DNA of 64,000 bases from Melieria omissa (lineage: Eukaryota > Arthropoda > Insecta > Diptera > Ulidiidae), in assembly GCA_963971225.1 (NCBI GenBank), contig OZ020269.1:77352450-77416449 (forward strand), written 5' to 3'. The notes beneath the pieces are model-generated. The model ran no database searches, was not told the origin of the DNA, and saw only the letters and a program-made list of their open reading frames with translations. Shown here piece by piece: positions 11,430 through 21,303 of the stretch (position 1 is its first letter; the number at the start of each line of letters is the position of its first letter). The position numbers and the translations under genes were made by a program.

Positions 11430-11754
11430 TATTTATTGCATTGAAGTGTGCTGTGTCAATACTTTTGTCCATGCCAAAACCGACTATGAAATACATTTTT
11501 CTTTATTGTTTCTAAATATAAGAAGTAGTTGTAAATTTTTTATGCCCTGCAATGAAGGTGATATAAATGCATAAGTTAACATTTAAAATTAATGAATTTT
11601 ATGTTTTGTTTATCTGAAATTTGCTGTTTTATTGAACAATCGTTGCTGTGACAATACTATTGTCCGTCCCTGTATGTGTCCAGGCGCCTCTTCAATTGGT
11701 CACACCAAGAGATGATTAGTCATCTCCAATTTCGTCCTTACACCGGACCCCCCT

Positions 11755-12240
11755 CTACGCCGTCGACCTCCAACTACCGCATAGAACACCTTCATCGTCC
11801 ATGCGGCCGACATGGCCAAACCAGTGTAGCCACTGGATGTTAATTTGCTGTGCTACGTCCATGTCTTTATACAGCTCGTTGTTCGTTCGTATTAGATTGT
11901 CGTTGTCCATACGAAACGGGTCGACGATTTTTTGTCGCCACGTTGCCCATGCGTCTGCGCTATAAACGAACACGAGCAGAATGAACGCCCTATTGTGCAA
12001 GTTTTGTCGGTGAAGAGAGATTACTGCTACTCATTTGGGAAGCTATAAGCTTCTTCTAGTCTAAATTATTACTGCTGTTTATGGCGATACGAAAGTAAAC
12101 GAATTCGTTGACAACTTCACCCTAGCCGTTGCGACTTCTTGCGACAGCATATCCTTTGTCTTACCGTCATATGTGACCAGGAACATTTTGGCACATTTCG
12201 TACTATGTGACCAAGATTATCCGAGAAGAGGGCATGTGTA
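11755..12240 (-). pseudogene. LINE reverse transcriptase C-terminal relic
   Basis: The minus strand carries LIRTNNELYKDMDVAQ followed by LHWFGHVGRMDDE, the typical C-terminal 'R-T-N-x-E-L-Y ... W-x-G-H-V-x-R-M' signature of insect LINE polyproteins. Upstream of it (12000-12240), only broken-frame remnants of the thumb region are visible. I see no 5' parts, poly(A) tail or target duplication, so this is a truncated, dead copy unrelated to the two larger LINEs in the window. Confidence 0.65.
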
Positions 12241-12249
12241 GTCACTGAC

Positions 12250-13670
12250 TTTACCTTTACCTAATATTCACGAATTTTAATCGCCTAGAATTTTGTAAGC
12301 ATTTATCAGGGAATTTTTTAAGGATTTTTCACTAGGTGGCCACAATCCCCCCTGGACGTGTCACCCCTCCATATATACATACAACGGAAATTATTATTTC
12401 AATAGGAATCAAAGACTCACTTAACAGGTATTAATTAAAAATAAATTAATAGGAATTCTTGTATTTCTAGCAATATACTTACATACAAGTATATATCAGA
12501 AAAATTTATTTTCCTTTTTTTAGAAAAATTCGAAACAGAATTTGTATTAGCAATTTTATGCATTTGATGCTGAAAAATTCTATAGCACTGGTCAACATCT
12601 AGTATGAAAAAAAGCATGCATGTATGAATTTTGTCAGACTTTTTAAACCACCATTTCTTAGTTTGACCTTGAAAATTATTTATAGAGCTTAGCCGACCCT
12701 TGCATCGGAATCAGCAGAGTTTCTTCACAAGAAAGAAAGAAGTTCATCCAAAAATGTTTTCGAAAAGATTATGGTTTGTAGTTTTATTCCATAGTTCATT
12801 ATATGTATATATATGTCGTTCGTAATCTGTAACTGATTTGTACCAGATCATCTTAACATTAGCAATAAAAAATTTAACTCACAAAATAGTACTCATCGAT
12901 TATCTGTACTTGGTAATTGCCCTATGAATTCTGGATTGTATGCTATTGACAAATTCCATACATCGCCCTCGTTTTTACTTTATTCAAAAGCGCATTATCC
13001 TTTTAAACAAACGTTTTATTGTGGCCAAATTGTTGTAACTTCGTGGCCACTTCGAACTACTACGTGGCCATTTGGCCACATCTATCCTACTTAAAAAATG
13101 CCCTGGCATTTATGATCACGAACTGGATCTCCTCGACCGTGTTAAAAACTGTGCGATAAACCTTACAATTGCAATTACACACCAACCAGCCCTATAGGCT
13201 TCTTTCAAGAAATTCTCGCTGTTTTATCATATAATTAATGTTGTTTTTAAAAAGTCAATAATTCTGTGGTCAAAAACGATCAACGCTTAAGTCGACTTAA
13301 GACGTTATTGTCTATTCCTTTTATGGACCCAAGCGATTATTCATTTTGACCACCGAATTTCGACCATCTTTGTGCAAGCATACGAAGTGCTTGTTTCAAA
13401 GACATGTCTTTGCGCTGCGGCTTGAGAAGCGAAGTTCTGTTCAATCTGATTCTGGGTTATCTCTCAAACAGTGGTAATGCAAAAGAGCCATACCTCGGCT
13501 GTCATTTTCATTTCCAGTCATTTTCAACCCGTAATTATTTCGTCCGGTTTGAACAAGTCATAATTCACTGCTCTTAACACGAATTAAATCGCGATTTTTA
13601 CTTTTAAGTATTGAGATGTATCTAGTTGGACTAAATGTAAAAAATACAATCCATTGTGATAGTGGTAATG
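12250..13670. other. Unassigned AT-rich sequence
   Basis: No gene, TIR pair or known repeat was supported. The phrase 'gtggccac' recurs (12336, 13042, 13063), but no element boundary follows from it. Confidence 0.4.
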
Positions 13671-13677
13671 GTTTTAA

Positions 13678-13879
13678 CCCATTCGCTGCCAAGCCTAAAT
13701 TATATCAAGTCATTCCCATTGCCATGTATATTTTGAGCAAAGCTCTGTTATCCACAAAAAAACTGCTAATTCAAAAGCCTGAATGTTATAACATATTTAA
13801 AGTAGGACGAGTATACTCGTCTTGGCAATACATGACACCCTGCCAAAGACGAGTATACTCGTCCTTGGCAGCGAATGGG
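13678..13879. mobile_element. TTAA-flanked MITE with perfect 16-bp TIRs
   Basis: The ends CCCATTCGCTGCCAAG and CTTGGCAGCGAATGGG are perfect inverses, each next to TTAA (13674-13677, 13880-13883). TTAA with CCC ends fits a piggyBac-type MITE. Near the right end the palindrome GACGAGTATACTCGTC occurs twice, about 40 bp apart. At 202 bp it is a minimal, apparently young copy. Confidence 0.8.
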
Positions 13880-13883
13880 TTAA

Positions 13884-14472
13884 ACACTTGAAAACTGTCG
13901 TAATTAACGCTCAATGATACTGCAAGTTTAGCTTGCGACATAGAGTTGTTTTTGTTGTTGTTGTAGAGTTGGGTAAGTTGACGAGGGGTTCAGTTTGGCC
14001 TGTTGTGATACCTTAAAATTTGAACGATCCAAAACCGGAACCTATGAGGTATAAAGCCAATTGTGTCTACGTTTGAGATGTGGATGAGGTTCTCCGAGTA
14101 TTGAAATCAATGTGTTGTTGTTGTAGACTTTTTTTGTTTAATGTTGACTCATGAAATTAGGCTTCAGCTCGGTATTGTTCAGTTCCAGTGTTGTTCCATT
14201 AGATACTGCGACTGTGTGGGTATAAATACTTGCACATGACGTATGTGGGCGCAGAGGCTGCAAAGAAGTAAAAACTTGTGCGGCAGTACAGTTTTATTCC
14301 ATTGCGATTTTTCGGCAAAAGGCCGTAACTCAGAATCTACTGACGTATTTTTGCAAATTTGAATTTGCAAATATTTTTCGCCTTTATCCTTTCGACGTGC
14401 ACGTAGCTGCTGTGTTTGGAACAAAGCAAACATTTTAATGACCTTTCTTTGTCATGGAAAGTTTTTCGGCAC
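13884..14472. other. Unassigned sequence
   Basis: I see no coding region. Short GTT repeats occur near 13950 and 14112. The minus-strand frame 14179-14433 has no known domain. Confidence 0.4.
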
Positions 14473-14476
14473 ACCG

Positions 14477-15220
14477 CACAGTGATTCGTTCGTTACCAAG
14501 AAGTTGCTTAAACTTTCAATATAGAATAAGAAATGATGTGGACATTTTCGCTTTTAATGTTTTCTCAAAATTTGCAAAGCGTAGGCTTTTACTTCACTTT
14601 TAATTCAAAATATTTTTCTAAATAAAAAATCTGAAAATTGGCAAAACTTAGAGGAAAATATCTAAAAAGTATGTGAAAGTATGTTCCTGGATTTTTTTTT
14701 TATTGTAAGAAGCATTCTTCCTTTGTCGGTTAATGTAATTACATCCTCTATGTAATTACATCCATATCTTCCGATCTCAGAAAATAATTCAATTTGAAAA
14801 GTGGTCTAAACACGTATTTTTCGACAAAATTTATTTTATTTATCCCTAAAAGTATGCAATCAGCATGAAAAATTATAAAATCTGCAAAAAATGCAAAACA
14901 ACATCTATTATAATCGGTTTTATTGCAATACCAGAGGGTCCTAAGACAATTTCTGTTACTCTTTGGAATAATCAATGTTGAAGTTACTGATTAAATGTAA
15001 GATCTGAAAAATCTAGCCAAAACACTTGGTGCTAGAGCTCTCCAAAAATGACGAAAATAGCAAATTTAAGTCGCAGGCATTGCCAAACTACAACAGTCTA
15101 AGAAAAACCAAATGGAGATTTCAATTCAGCAGACCATCGTTAGCTAGTATACCAAATTTTATGAAGACGGACCACTCCTTCTATTTTTGTCCCGCGATTG
15201 TATGGAGTCGAATCACTGTG
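14477..15220. mobile_element. Transib-like element, copy b (5' deleted)
   Basis: Both ends keep the exact heptamer CACAGTG and the 5-bp duplication CACCG (14472-14476, 15221-15225). After only 16 bp of the 5' end, a deletion of roughly 200 bp joins directly to interior sequence, so the 5' nonamer-like block is missing. The 3' end is complete: heptamer, 23-bp spacer, then ACAAAAATA. Non-coding. Confidence 0.8.
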
Positions 15221-15225
15221 CACCG

Positions 15226-16591
15226 GTGGATTTATGTGCGGACAATTTTTCTCGCAATGGGGCTTTCACATTGAGTAGTAATAACAATAGCGGCATTTAT
15301 TTAGGCGACTTTTTTACATATTTCACTTGATGGGACAAACTTGCCTCATTCACTTCCACTTCATTCACTTCTACTCACTTAAAAATGGGTAACAAGGATA
15401 GGACTCAAATTAGGACCCTACAACATGTATTGGAGTCTGGAAGTGTATGCTTGGTAAGCGCTGTTGCGTCCCTTCCTGGTCACCAAACACTTCTGCATCC
15501 GAAAATAACTTGTTGCTTTTCTATAAATGCAAATCATTACATCGGCTCCGCAAAACTTTACAGTTTGGGAGACGGCGGCTTGAAACCTATTCCCCAATCG
15601 AACGGCACGAGACAGAAACGCTCAATCATGATTATAGTGCATGAAATACATTAGCTCTGGGGGAAAGTGTCGACGTGATGATGATTTGAAATTCTTATCT
15701 TCGCGTAAAGTTAAGTCCGTCTTCGAATACGAAGCAATTGGATTGCCTCGATTTTGAAGCTTCTATGGGTGAACCGCTTAAGAGACTCGGAACATTCACA
15801 TTTTCAAAGAATCCACATCCGCCTCCGGTGCAGAATGACGTTGTTAATTTTTCGTAAATTATAATTATTAAATTAATAAAATAATAATTATTTGACCAGT
15901 GGGATTGTATTTTCAAATTCAGTGATGTTCTTCCTCAAAAATGTTTTTAAACACACCAAAAACTAAAAGTTATGGGAATGTAAAACGTCGTCTAAACACG
16001 AAGAATGCAAAAGGAATGATAGCGTTTGCAACCCACGCATTCAATAATGCCCCACGTCCCATTAGGATAGGTGCACTTGCACCCATATACCAGCTATAAG
16101 AGTGTATCTCTTGCAGCTTGAAGACGAATGTACCAGCTAACTCATTATAAGAAATCGCTCACAGAAAAAGATTGTTGATGTAAATAACGGGAAAAATTGG
16201 ATAGTAGACAGAATCACGTCCGAACCAGGGTCCGTAACCCGATGAAACACGTAATCGAATAGAAAAAATTCGTACCAAAGCCCTAAGTATCACTATAACG
16301 AGGAATCTTGATTCCACCAAAGTTTAGAACGCTATAGTTCCATTTTTTTTTAAGAACATCGAAATGTTTTCATATGAATGTTTCTCACAGCAGTCGTATA
16401 AAATCGTCTTCCGTTGAACTTTACAACCTAAAAGTTGCACTAAGGCATTCACTATACTCTAGCACTGTGGTGTATATGAAAAAAAGCACTTTTAATCAAA
16501 CAATTTGATTGGCATAAAATCCGAAAATACAAATATTCGAAAATTGTATTCTTCTCTTCTTTGTTATCGAAGCAAAAGAAACAGCATTGAA
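15226..16591. other. Upstream region of the transporter gene
   Basis: No other gene is supported. The open frames at 15385-15654 and 15695-15916 overlap simple or AT-rich sequence without known motifs. I could not identify a TATA box or a splice donor that would prove an upstream exon. Confidence 0.4.
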
Positions 16592-18745
16592 ATGTCGTAT
16601 TCGAATTCAAGTCACGACGAAGAAGGGTCCGAACCCGAAGTCTGGACTATTGACAACGCGGAAACTCGTTCTGGTCGTTTGCGCGGCGGCGGGGACATGG
16701 ACGATAATGATGACGAGAGGCGCACACGAATTCGCGAAATTCTGAAATGGGTGAAAATGGGTTTTTTGCTTTTTTTGTGGTTAATATTCACCACCATTCT
16801 GCTCTTGGAGCAGGAACACGAACATAAACGTTCATTTTATTTGTGCGTACCTCCGACTCCAGAAATAAAAAATTATGACATGCTCGAGCCTTCGAAATCG
16901 GGTCGAGTGTTTATGAGACTCATGGGTCCATTTGTGTTGCATGCCAGGGAAGAAACCAGATCAGCTCGATCAGGGTCCAGTTTAACTGTGAGGATATTGA
17001 AAGTGAAGGAAGACAATACCAGTGAGCCGATGTCAGATGAATGGGAGATCGACCTGGTGGACCCAAAATTATTCGATTACACTAAGCTGGTGGCTCGTCG
17101 TCGAGCATTTACGTTGACAAATCGTGGTGCTACAGACACGAAAATTCGTATCGAATTCAAAACCAATGTCAACGCGCCGCTATCTTTGGAGTTGGTGTGC
17201 GAACCTTCGCGAGTCTCGGTAAATATTGGCATGATCATGGCATTGATTCTTATCATCGGTTACTACATTCTACTTACCTTGGATATTGTGCACCGCGCCT
17301 TGTCCTCTGTCATATTCTGCACACTGGCGATCAGCATGTTAGCCCTGCTTGAGATGCGTCCATCGCTCATGACCATTATCGGGTGGATCAATTTCGAAAA
17401 GTTGCTGCTGCTTTTCGGCCTCACCATCATTATTGCCATCTTTGCAGAAACTGGTATCATTGATTACTTGGCGGTGCGATCTTACGAGATGGCCAACGGA
17501 CACATCTGGCCTTTGCTGAACTGTCTTTGCTTAATCACTGTGCTAGGTGCCACCCTCTTCGACAACATCTTCATGATACTGATCGCGGCGCCTATCACGC
17601 TGCGTCTCTGCGAGGTGATGGAGCTGAACCCCATTCCAGTGCTAACTTGTCTAATGGTGGCTTCGAATATCGGCTCTGCGGTGACGCCAAACGGTGAGTC
17701 CCCCAACGACTTTATTAATCAGAACGAATACATCAAAGTCCAGGGCGTCACCCAAACCGACTTCGTGGTGCACATATTGCCGGCCACGATTACGGCAGCC
17801 GCCGCGGCGTACGTTTACATGCGAATTCAGTACCATAACTCCAACAAGTTTCGCTACAAGGATGGCGCTGAAGTGGAGCGATTACGGCGCGCTATCAAAG
17901 TGTGGAGCCGCACCGCCAAGAGCATCAGTGCCTACTCAAAAGACGAGAAGATCATGCGAGACACCGTGATGAACAAGGTAGAGCGCTTGCGTCAGCGAAT
18001 GCTACGGCTAGGAAAGATGCCCGTTCCGACGGCGAACTACGAACAAACGGTGAAAGACCTAAAGAAGCAGTACCCCATACGCAATCGCCTCTTGCTCGCC
18101 AAGTGCATTGTCGTTATGACCTTTACGATTTTTATGATTTTAACCGACATAATGACGGATTTTCACCATCTATCTACGGCGTGGACTGCGCTGCTGGGCG
18201 CCCTCTTCCTGCTGATCATCGCAGACACCGAGGACTTTGACGGTATTTTGGGTCGCATCGAATGGTCCACCATGCTCTTTTTAGCCACGGTGTTTGTTTT
18301 CACCGAATGCTTGGACGAGCTGGGCTTCTTTGACACCATCGGCGATTGGACCCGCGGCATCATTATCCGCAGTAGTGACGATGATCGCCTGTCAATCTCC
18401 ATTATAGTTATATTATGGTTTTCCGCTATCGGATCCGCATTCCTCGCCGACAATTCCATAGGAAATATGATGGTTCGTGTGGCTCTCACCTCTTACGAAG
18501 AAATGGGCACAAAGCTACCGTTGCAGCCGATGCTGTGGGCTGTAGTGATGGGCTGCAGCCTTGGCGGCATCGGCACCATAGTCGGCACATACGCCAACGT
18601 CATCTGTGCCGGAGTCGCGGAGAAGCACGGCTACAATTTTCCTTATATCTACTACCTAAAGGTAGGTTTTCCGATCATGGTGACCACCGTCGTAGCCACA
18701 ATGATATATCTGCTGATAGCTCACGTGGCCTTCGAGTGGCAATAA
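16592..18745 (+). CDS. P-protein/hoepel-like multipass transporter (OCA2 family)
   Basis: This 717-residue protein belongs to the P-protein (OCA2)/hoepel branch of the ArsB/NhaD ion transporter superfamily, which acts in organelle or plasma membranes. I start it at ATG 16592: the frame is open further upstream to 16505, but only a TTG lies there. Layout: acidic N-tail (1-55), first membrane segment (56-73), a large extracytosolic domain (about 80-205), a first membrane bundle (about 211-410), a basic cytosolic loop (411-500), and a second bundle (501-713). Family landmarks are FAETGIIDYLAV (284-295), SNIGSAVTPNGESPNDFI (358-375), SAFLADNSIG (615-624) and GGIGTIVGTYANVICAGVAE (658-677). The canonical GDPPN turn is GESPN here and GGNGT is GGIGT, so ion handling may be altered. 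The frame has no introns, which allows a retrocopy origin. It is the only intact host gene in the window. Family assignment is firm; substrate is unknown. Confidence 0.9.
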   Translation: MSYSNSSHDEEGSEPEVWTIDNAETRSGRLRGGGDMDDNDDERRTRIREILKWVKMGFLLFLWLIFTTILLLEQEHEHKRSFYLCVPPTPEIKNYDMLEPSKSGRVFMRLMGPFVLHAREETRSARSGSSLTVRILKVKEDNTSEPMSDEWEIDLVDPKLFDYTKLVARRRAFTLTNRGATDTKIRIEFKTNVNAPLSLELVCEPSRVSVNIGMIMALILIIGYYILLTLDIVHRALSSVIFCTLAISMLALLEMRPSLMTIIGWINFEKLLLLFGLTIIIAIFAETGIIDYLAVRSYEMANGHIWPLLNCLCLITVLGATLFDNIFMILIAAPITLRLCEVMELNPIPVLTCLMVASNIGSAVTPNGESPNDFINQNEYIKVQGVTQTDFVVHILPATITAAAAAYVYMRIQYHNSNKFRYKDGAEVERLRRAIKVWSRTAKSISAYSKDEKIMRDTVMNKVERLRQRMLRLGKMPVPTANYEQTVKDLKKQYPIRNRLLLAKCIVVMTFTIFMILTDIMTDFHHLSTAWTALLGALFLLIIADTEDFDGILGRIEWSTMLFLATVFVFTECLDELGFFDTIGDWTRGIIIRSSDDDRLSISIIVILWFSAIGSAFLADNSIGNMMVRVALTSYEEMGTKLPLQPMLWAVVMGCSLGGIGTIVGTYANVICAGVAEKHGYNFPYIYYLKVGFPIMVTTVVATMIYLLIAHVAFEWQ

Positions 18746-18907
18746 TACACATCTCTATTCAGTATCGGATAATCGAACCTGGCGTGGTACACAGTGGAGC
18801 ACACACACCCACACCCACATAAACCACTAATCAATTATTCACAATACGTTGATATGTTAAGTTGTATGTGTTGTTAGTTTATCTGTATATATATAAATAT
18901 ATATATT

Positions 18908-18942
18908 AATAAACTTAAAATTTGCACTTATTTAAAAATAAA
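18908..18942 (+). terminator. Poly(A) signals of the transporter gene
   Basis: Two AATAAA hexamers lie at 18908-18913 and 18937-18942, 163-197 bp after the stop codon. An A-rich stretch and then a T run follow. They are placed as expected for 3' end formation of the plus-strand transcript. Confidence 0.6.
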
Positions 18943-19089
18943 TATATTTTTTTAGGAGCTAAGCTACTTTGTTGCTGCTTCTCAAAATTCAACTGATTGA
19001 TAGAATTCTCTTTTCTTAACACTAAACCTACTTCCCACAGTAGCATTATTATGCAACCTAGGTGCTTAAAATCAAAATTGATGAATTAA

Positions 19090-19813
19090 GGGGTCATTCT
19101 CATGTGAAATTTTGTAAAAATAATTTTTTTTTAACATATTTGGAATGTATCGTCCTTGAAGAAGGAGCTGTCAAAATTGTATTGGAAAATTTCAAGTATT
19201 TCGGCTTCTACAGACATTTATATAACGAGCGGTCAAGGGTTCTAGCGGTTAGTCAAAACTTTAAACGTGTTTTTCTCGGAACGCCTTTTTTTGAAATGGC
19301 GGGGATGATTTAAAAAAATCCATTCATCCGATCTCTCTGCGATTTTGTCACGTCATTCTACATACTGTTAGCTATCGTCCCTAGTAAATTCACTCCGATA
19401 TGTTACAAATTTCATCTTTTTTTTTAATTGATAAAATCTTCAAAAACAACCATTTTTTACTGTTCTAACTTCCAATGCCTGCCATTTTGTGAGATTCTTA
19501 CGAAAAAATTCAAATTTACTACGGGCGAGAGGTACGTTCATACTGATTAACAATTTCTTTGAAATTTATGTTTCAGATAATTGTGTGACTCAAAACAATC
19601 CCCGCCAGCTAACCATGACGCGGCAGAAGCCGTGTCTTTAATCGAAAAAAAGTGTTTGAAAAAATTAAAAAAAATTTTTTTATTTTTTTATTTTTGTACC
19701 ATAACAATGAATAAATTAAAGTGGAATATCTTTTTTTGATAATACCTCGTATTCACAAAGGAAATAATTTCTCAAGAATGTCCATTTCCCTGTCCGCGCA
19801 TGAGAATGACCCC
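19090..19813. mobile_element. TTAA-flanked MITE with GGGGTCATTCTCATG ends
   Basis: A 15-bp perfect TIR (GGGGTCATTCTCATG and its inverse) is bounded by TTAA on both sides (19086-19089, 19814-19817). The 4-bp duplication would fit piggyBac or Sola1-type elements. The GGGG start is unlike the CCC-ended elements elsewhere in the window. There is no coding capacity. It lies about 340 bp after the transporter gene. Confidence 0.65.
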
Positions 19814-19817
19814 TTAA

Positions 19818-20605
19818 TGAATTTTTTTAAGGCAGTTTGTTCACCTGATTTTCATAGCGGATAATTATTGCACCCATTTCTTTTTACTATTATTTCTCAC
19901 AGCAATCTGCTTGCAAACTGAGACTTTTTGACGTTTTACTTTTTAGTGCCAAAACGGCTTCACACCAGCGGGCGATTTAAATATACATATAACAAAGTTT
20001 TTGTTTTAAAGTTACAAACCTCAATTTTTGTTTTTTTTCTTGAAAATTGTAGGTAAAATTATTGTTTACAAGTGTTTTCAAGATGTGTTTATTTTTTATG
20101 AAATTGTTCCTACTTACTTTTGTCCTACTGTTTGCGTGTGAAATATATGAAAATGTGAAGTGAAAATGTTGCCGCATTACACTAATTTTTAGTTGACAAT
20201 ATTTCGTATTTAATATCGTTACCTTAGTATATAAAAGCCCTATCTAACATTTGTGTTACTTTTCAGGAGAAGCAAAAAAGGTATTAAAAATGAAAACTCT
20301 GCAGTTGAAAAACTGAGTTAGTTAATTTGCATGTATTAATTTCATTCATAGCACAAAAAATGTTTACCTAAAATTTGTGAAATGTAGAGGGTGACCTTCC
20401 GCAATCTGCAAATCGGCCCTTCCATGATACAACAAATACAGGCAGCTTCAAAAAGACAGATAAGGAGAAAATTGACAAATGAAAAATACATATTTTCTAC
20501 TACTTTTTCATTTTAGCCATAGGGCTGTAACTTTCCGGTTATCAGTTTATGTAGCAATGTATCATAAAAATACTGTTCAGACTCTGTACGTATAAACATT
20601 ATGTA
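19818..20605. other. Unassigned AT-rich sequence
   Basis: No gene or element boundary was supported here. Confidence 0.4.
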
Positions 20606-20610
20606 ACTAA

Positions 20611-21188
20611 TGTCAAACGTTCTCACGGCAGAATTGGGCTCGGTTCCCACCGCTGCAAGTACTAATATTACGCGCCAGTATTCGGCAGTCAATGCATTTT
20701 GCATACTCAAATTCAATTCAGCAGTCAATGCAGTTTACACACGCAAATTCCATTCAGCAGTCAATGCATTCTGCACACTCAAATTTCACTTAGTTAATCG
20801 CAGCATAAGCAGAAGCGGCGAAATCAATATGCAATACAGTTTGGGCAAGCGTGGGAATGCTAAGTCAGCAACGAGGTCCAACGTGCCCGTGAGAACGTTT
20901 GACATTGGAAATAGTATAAAAGCCAAGGAAAAGTGTACATAAAGAGAGTCAATTGGAAAACAGCAAACAGACATTCCAAACAGCAACAGCTTATTCCTGA
21001 CTCAGGGCTGAATCGGTTCAAGTGCCGAGTCAGACTCCACCACATTATCCTGAATTGGTTTAAGTGCCTAATCAGGTTCCAACCCAATAGTTCTGAATCG
21101 GTTCAAGTGCCGATTCAGACTTTAGTGACAAACCAGTCACTAAACAAATACTATAAGAATTAATAATAATATTAATTGTAAGAACACA
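20611..21188 (+). repeat. Candidate solo LTR with two internal minisatellites
   Basis: The segment starts TGTCAAACG and ends AAGAACACA, the usual TG...CA boundaries. It has a TATAAAAG box at 20915-20922 with no coding sequence around it. In the U3-like part a 36-bp unit beginning CAGTCAATGCA occurs three times at exact spacing (20686, 20722, 20758). Downstream of the TATA box a 42-43 bp unit (GAATCGGTTCAAGTGCC) occurs three times (21010, 21052, 21095). No matching target duplication was found, so the LTR call is tentative. Confidence 0.4.
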
Positions 21189-21303
21189 TTTTTTCTAAAT
21201 GTTTGCGCGGTGACAAAAAAAAAAGAAGGCAGGTTTCTGGCGCGAAGCGTGGTGATGGGAAAAATGCAGACTCTGCCACTCCTGTACTCTCGAAGGGCCG
21301 TCG

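Noticed and set aside
13616..13891. 91-codon frame on the plus strand
   Set aside because: It runs through the whole TTAA MITE at 13678-13879, and its Met start and end are fortuitous.
16505..16591. Upstream extension of the transporter frame to 16505
   Set aside because: The frame is open but begins with TTG. The first in-frame ATG is 16592, with a purine at -3. No upstream splice acceptor was convincing.
17263..18822. Other long frames overlapping the transporter gene on both strands
   Set aside because: They are shadows of the real coding frame, without domains of their own.
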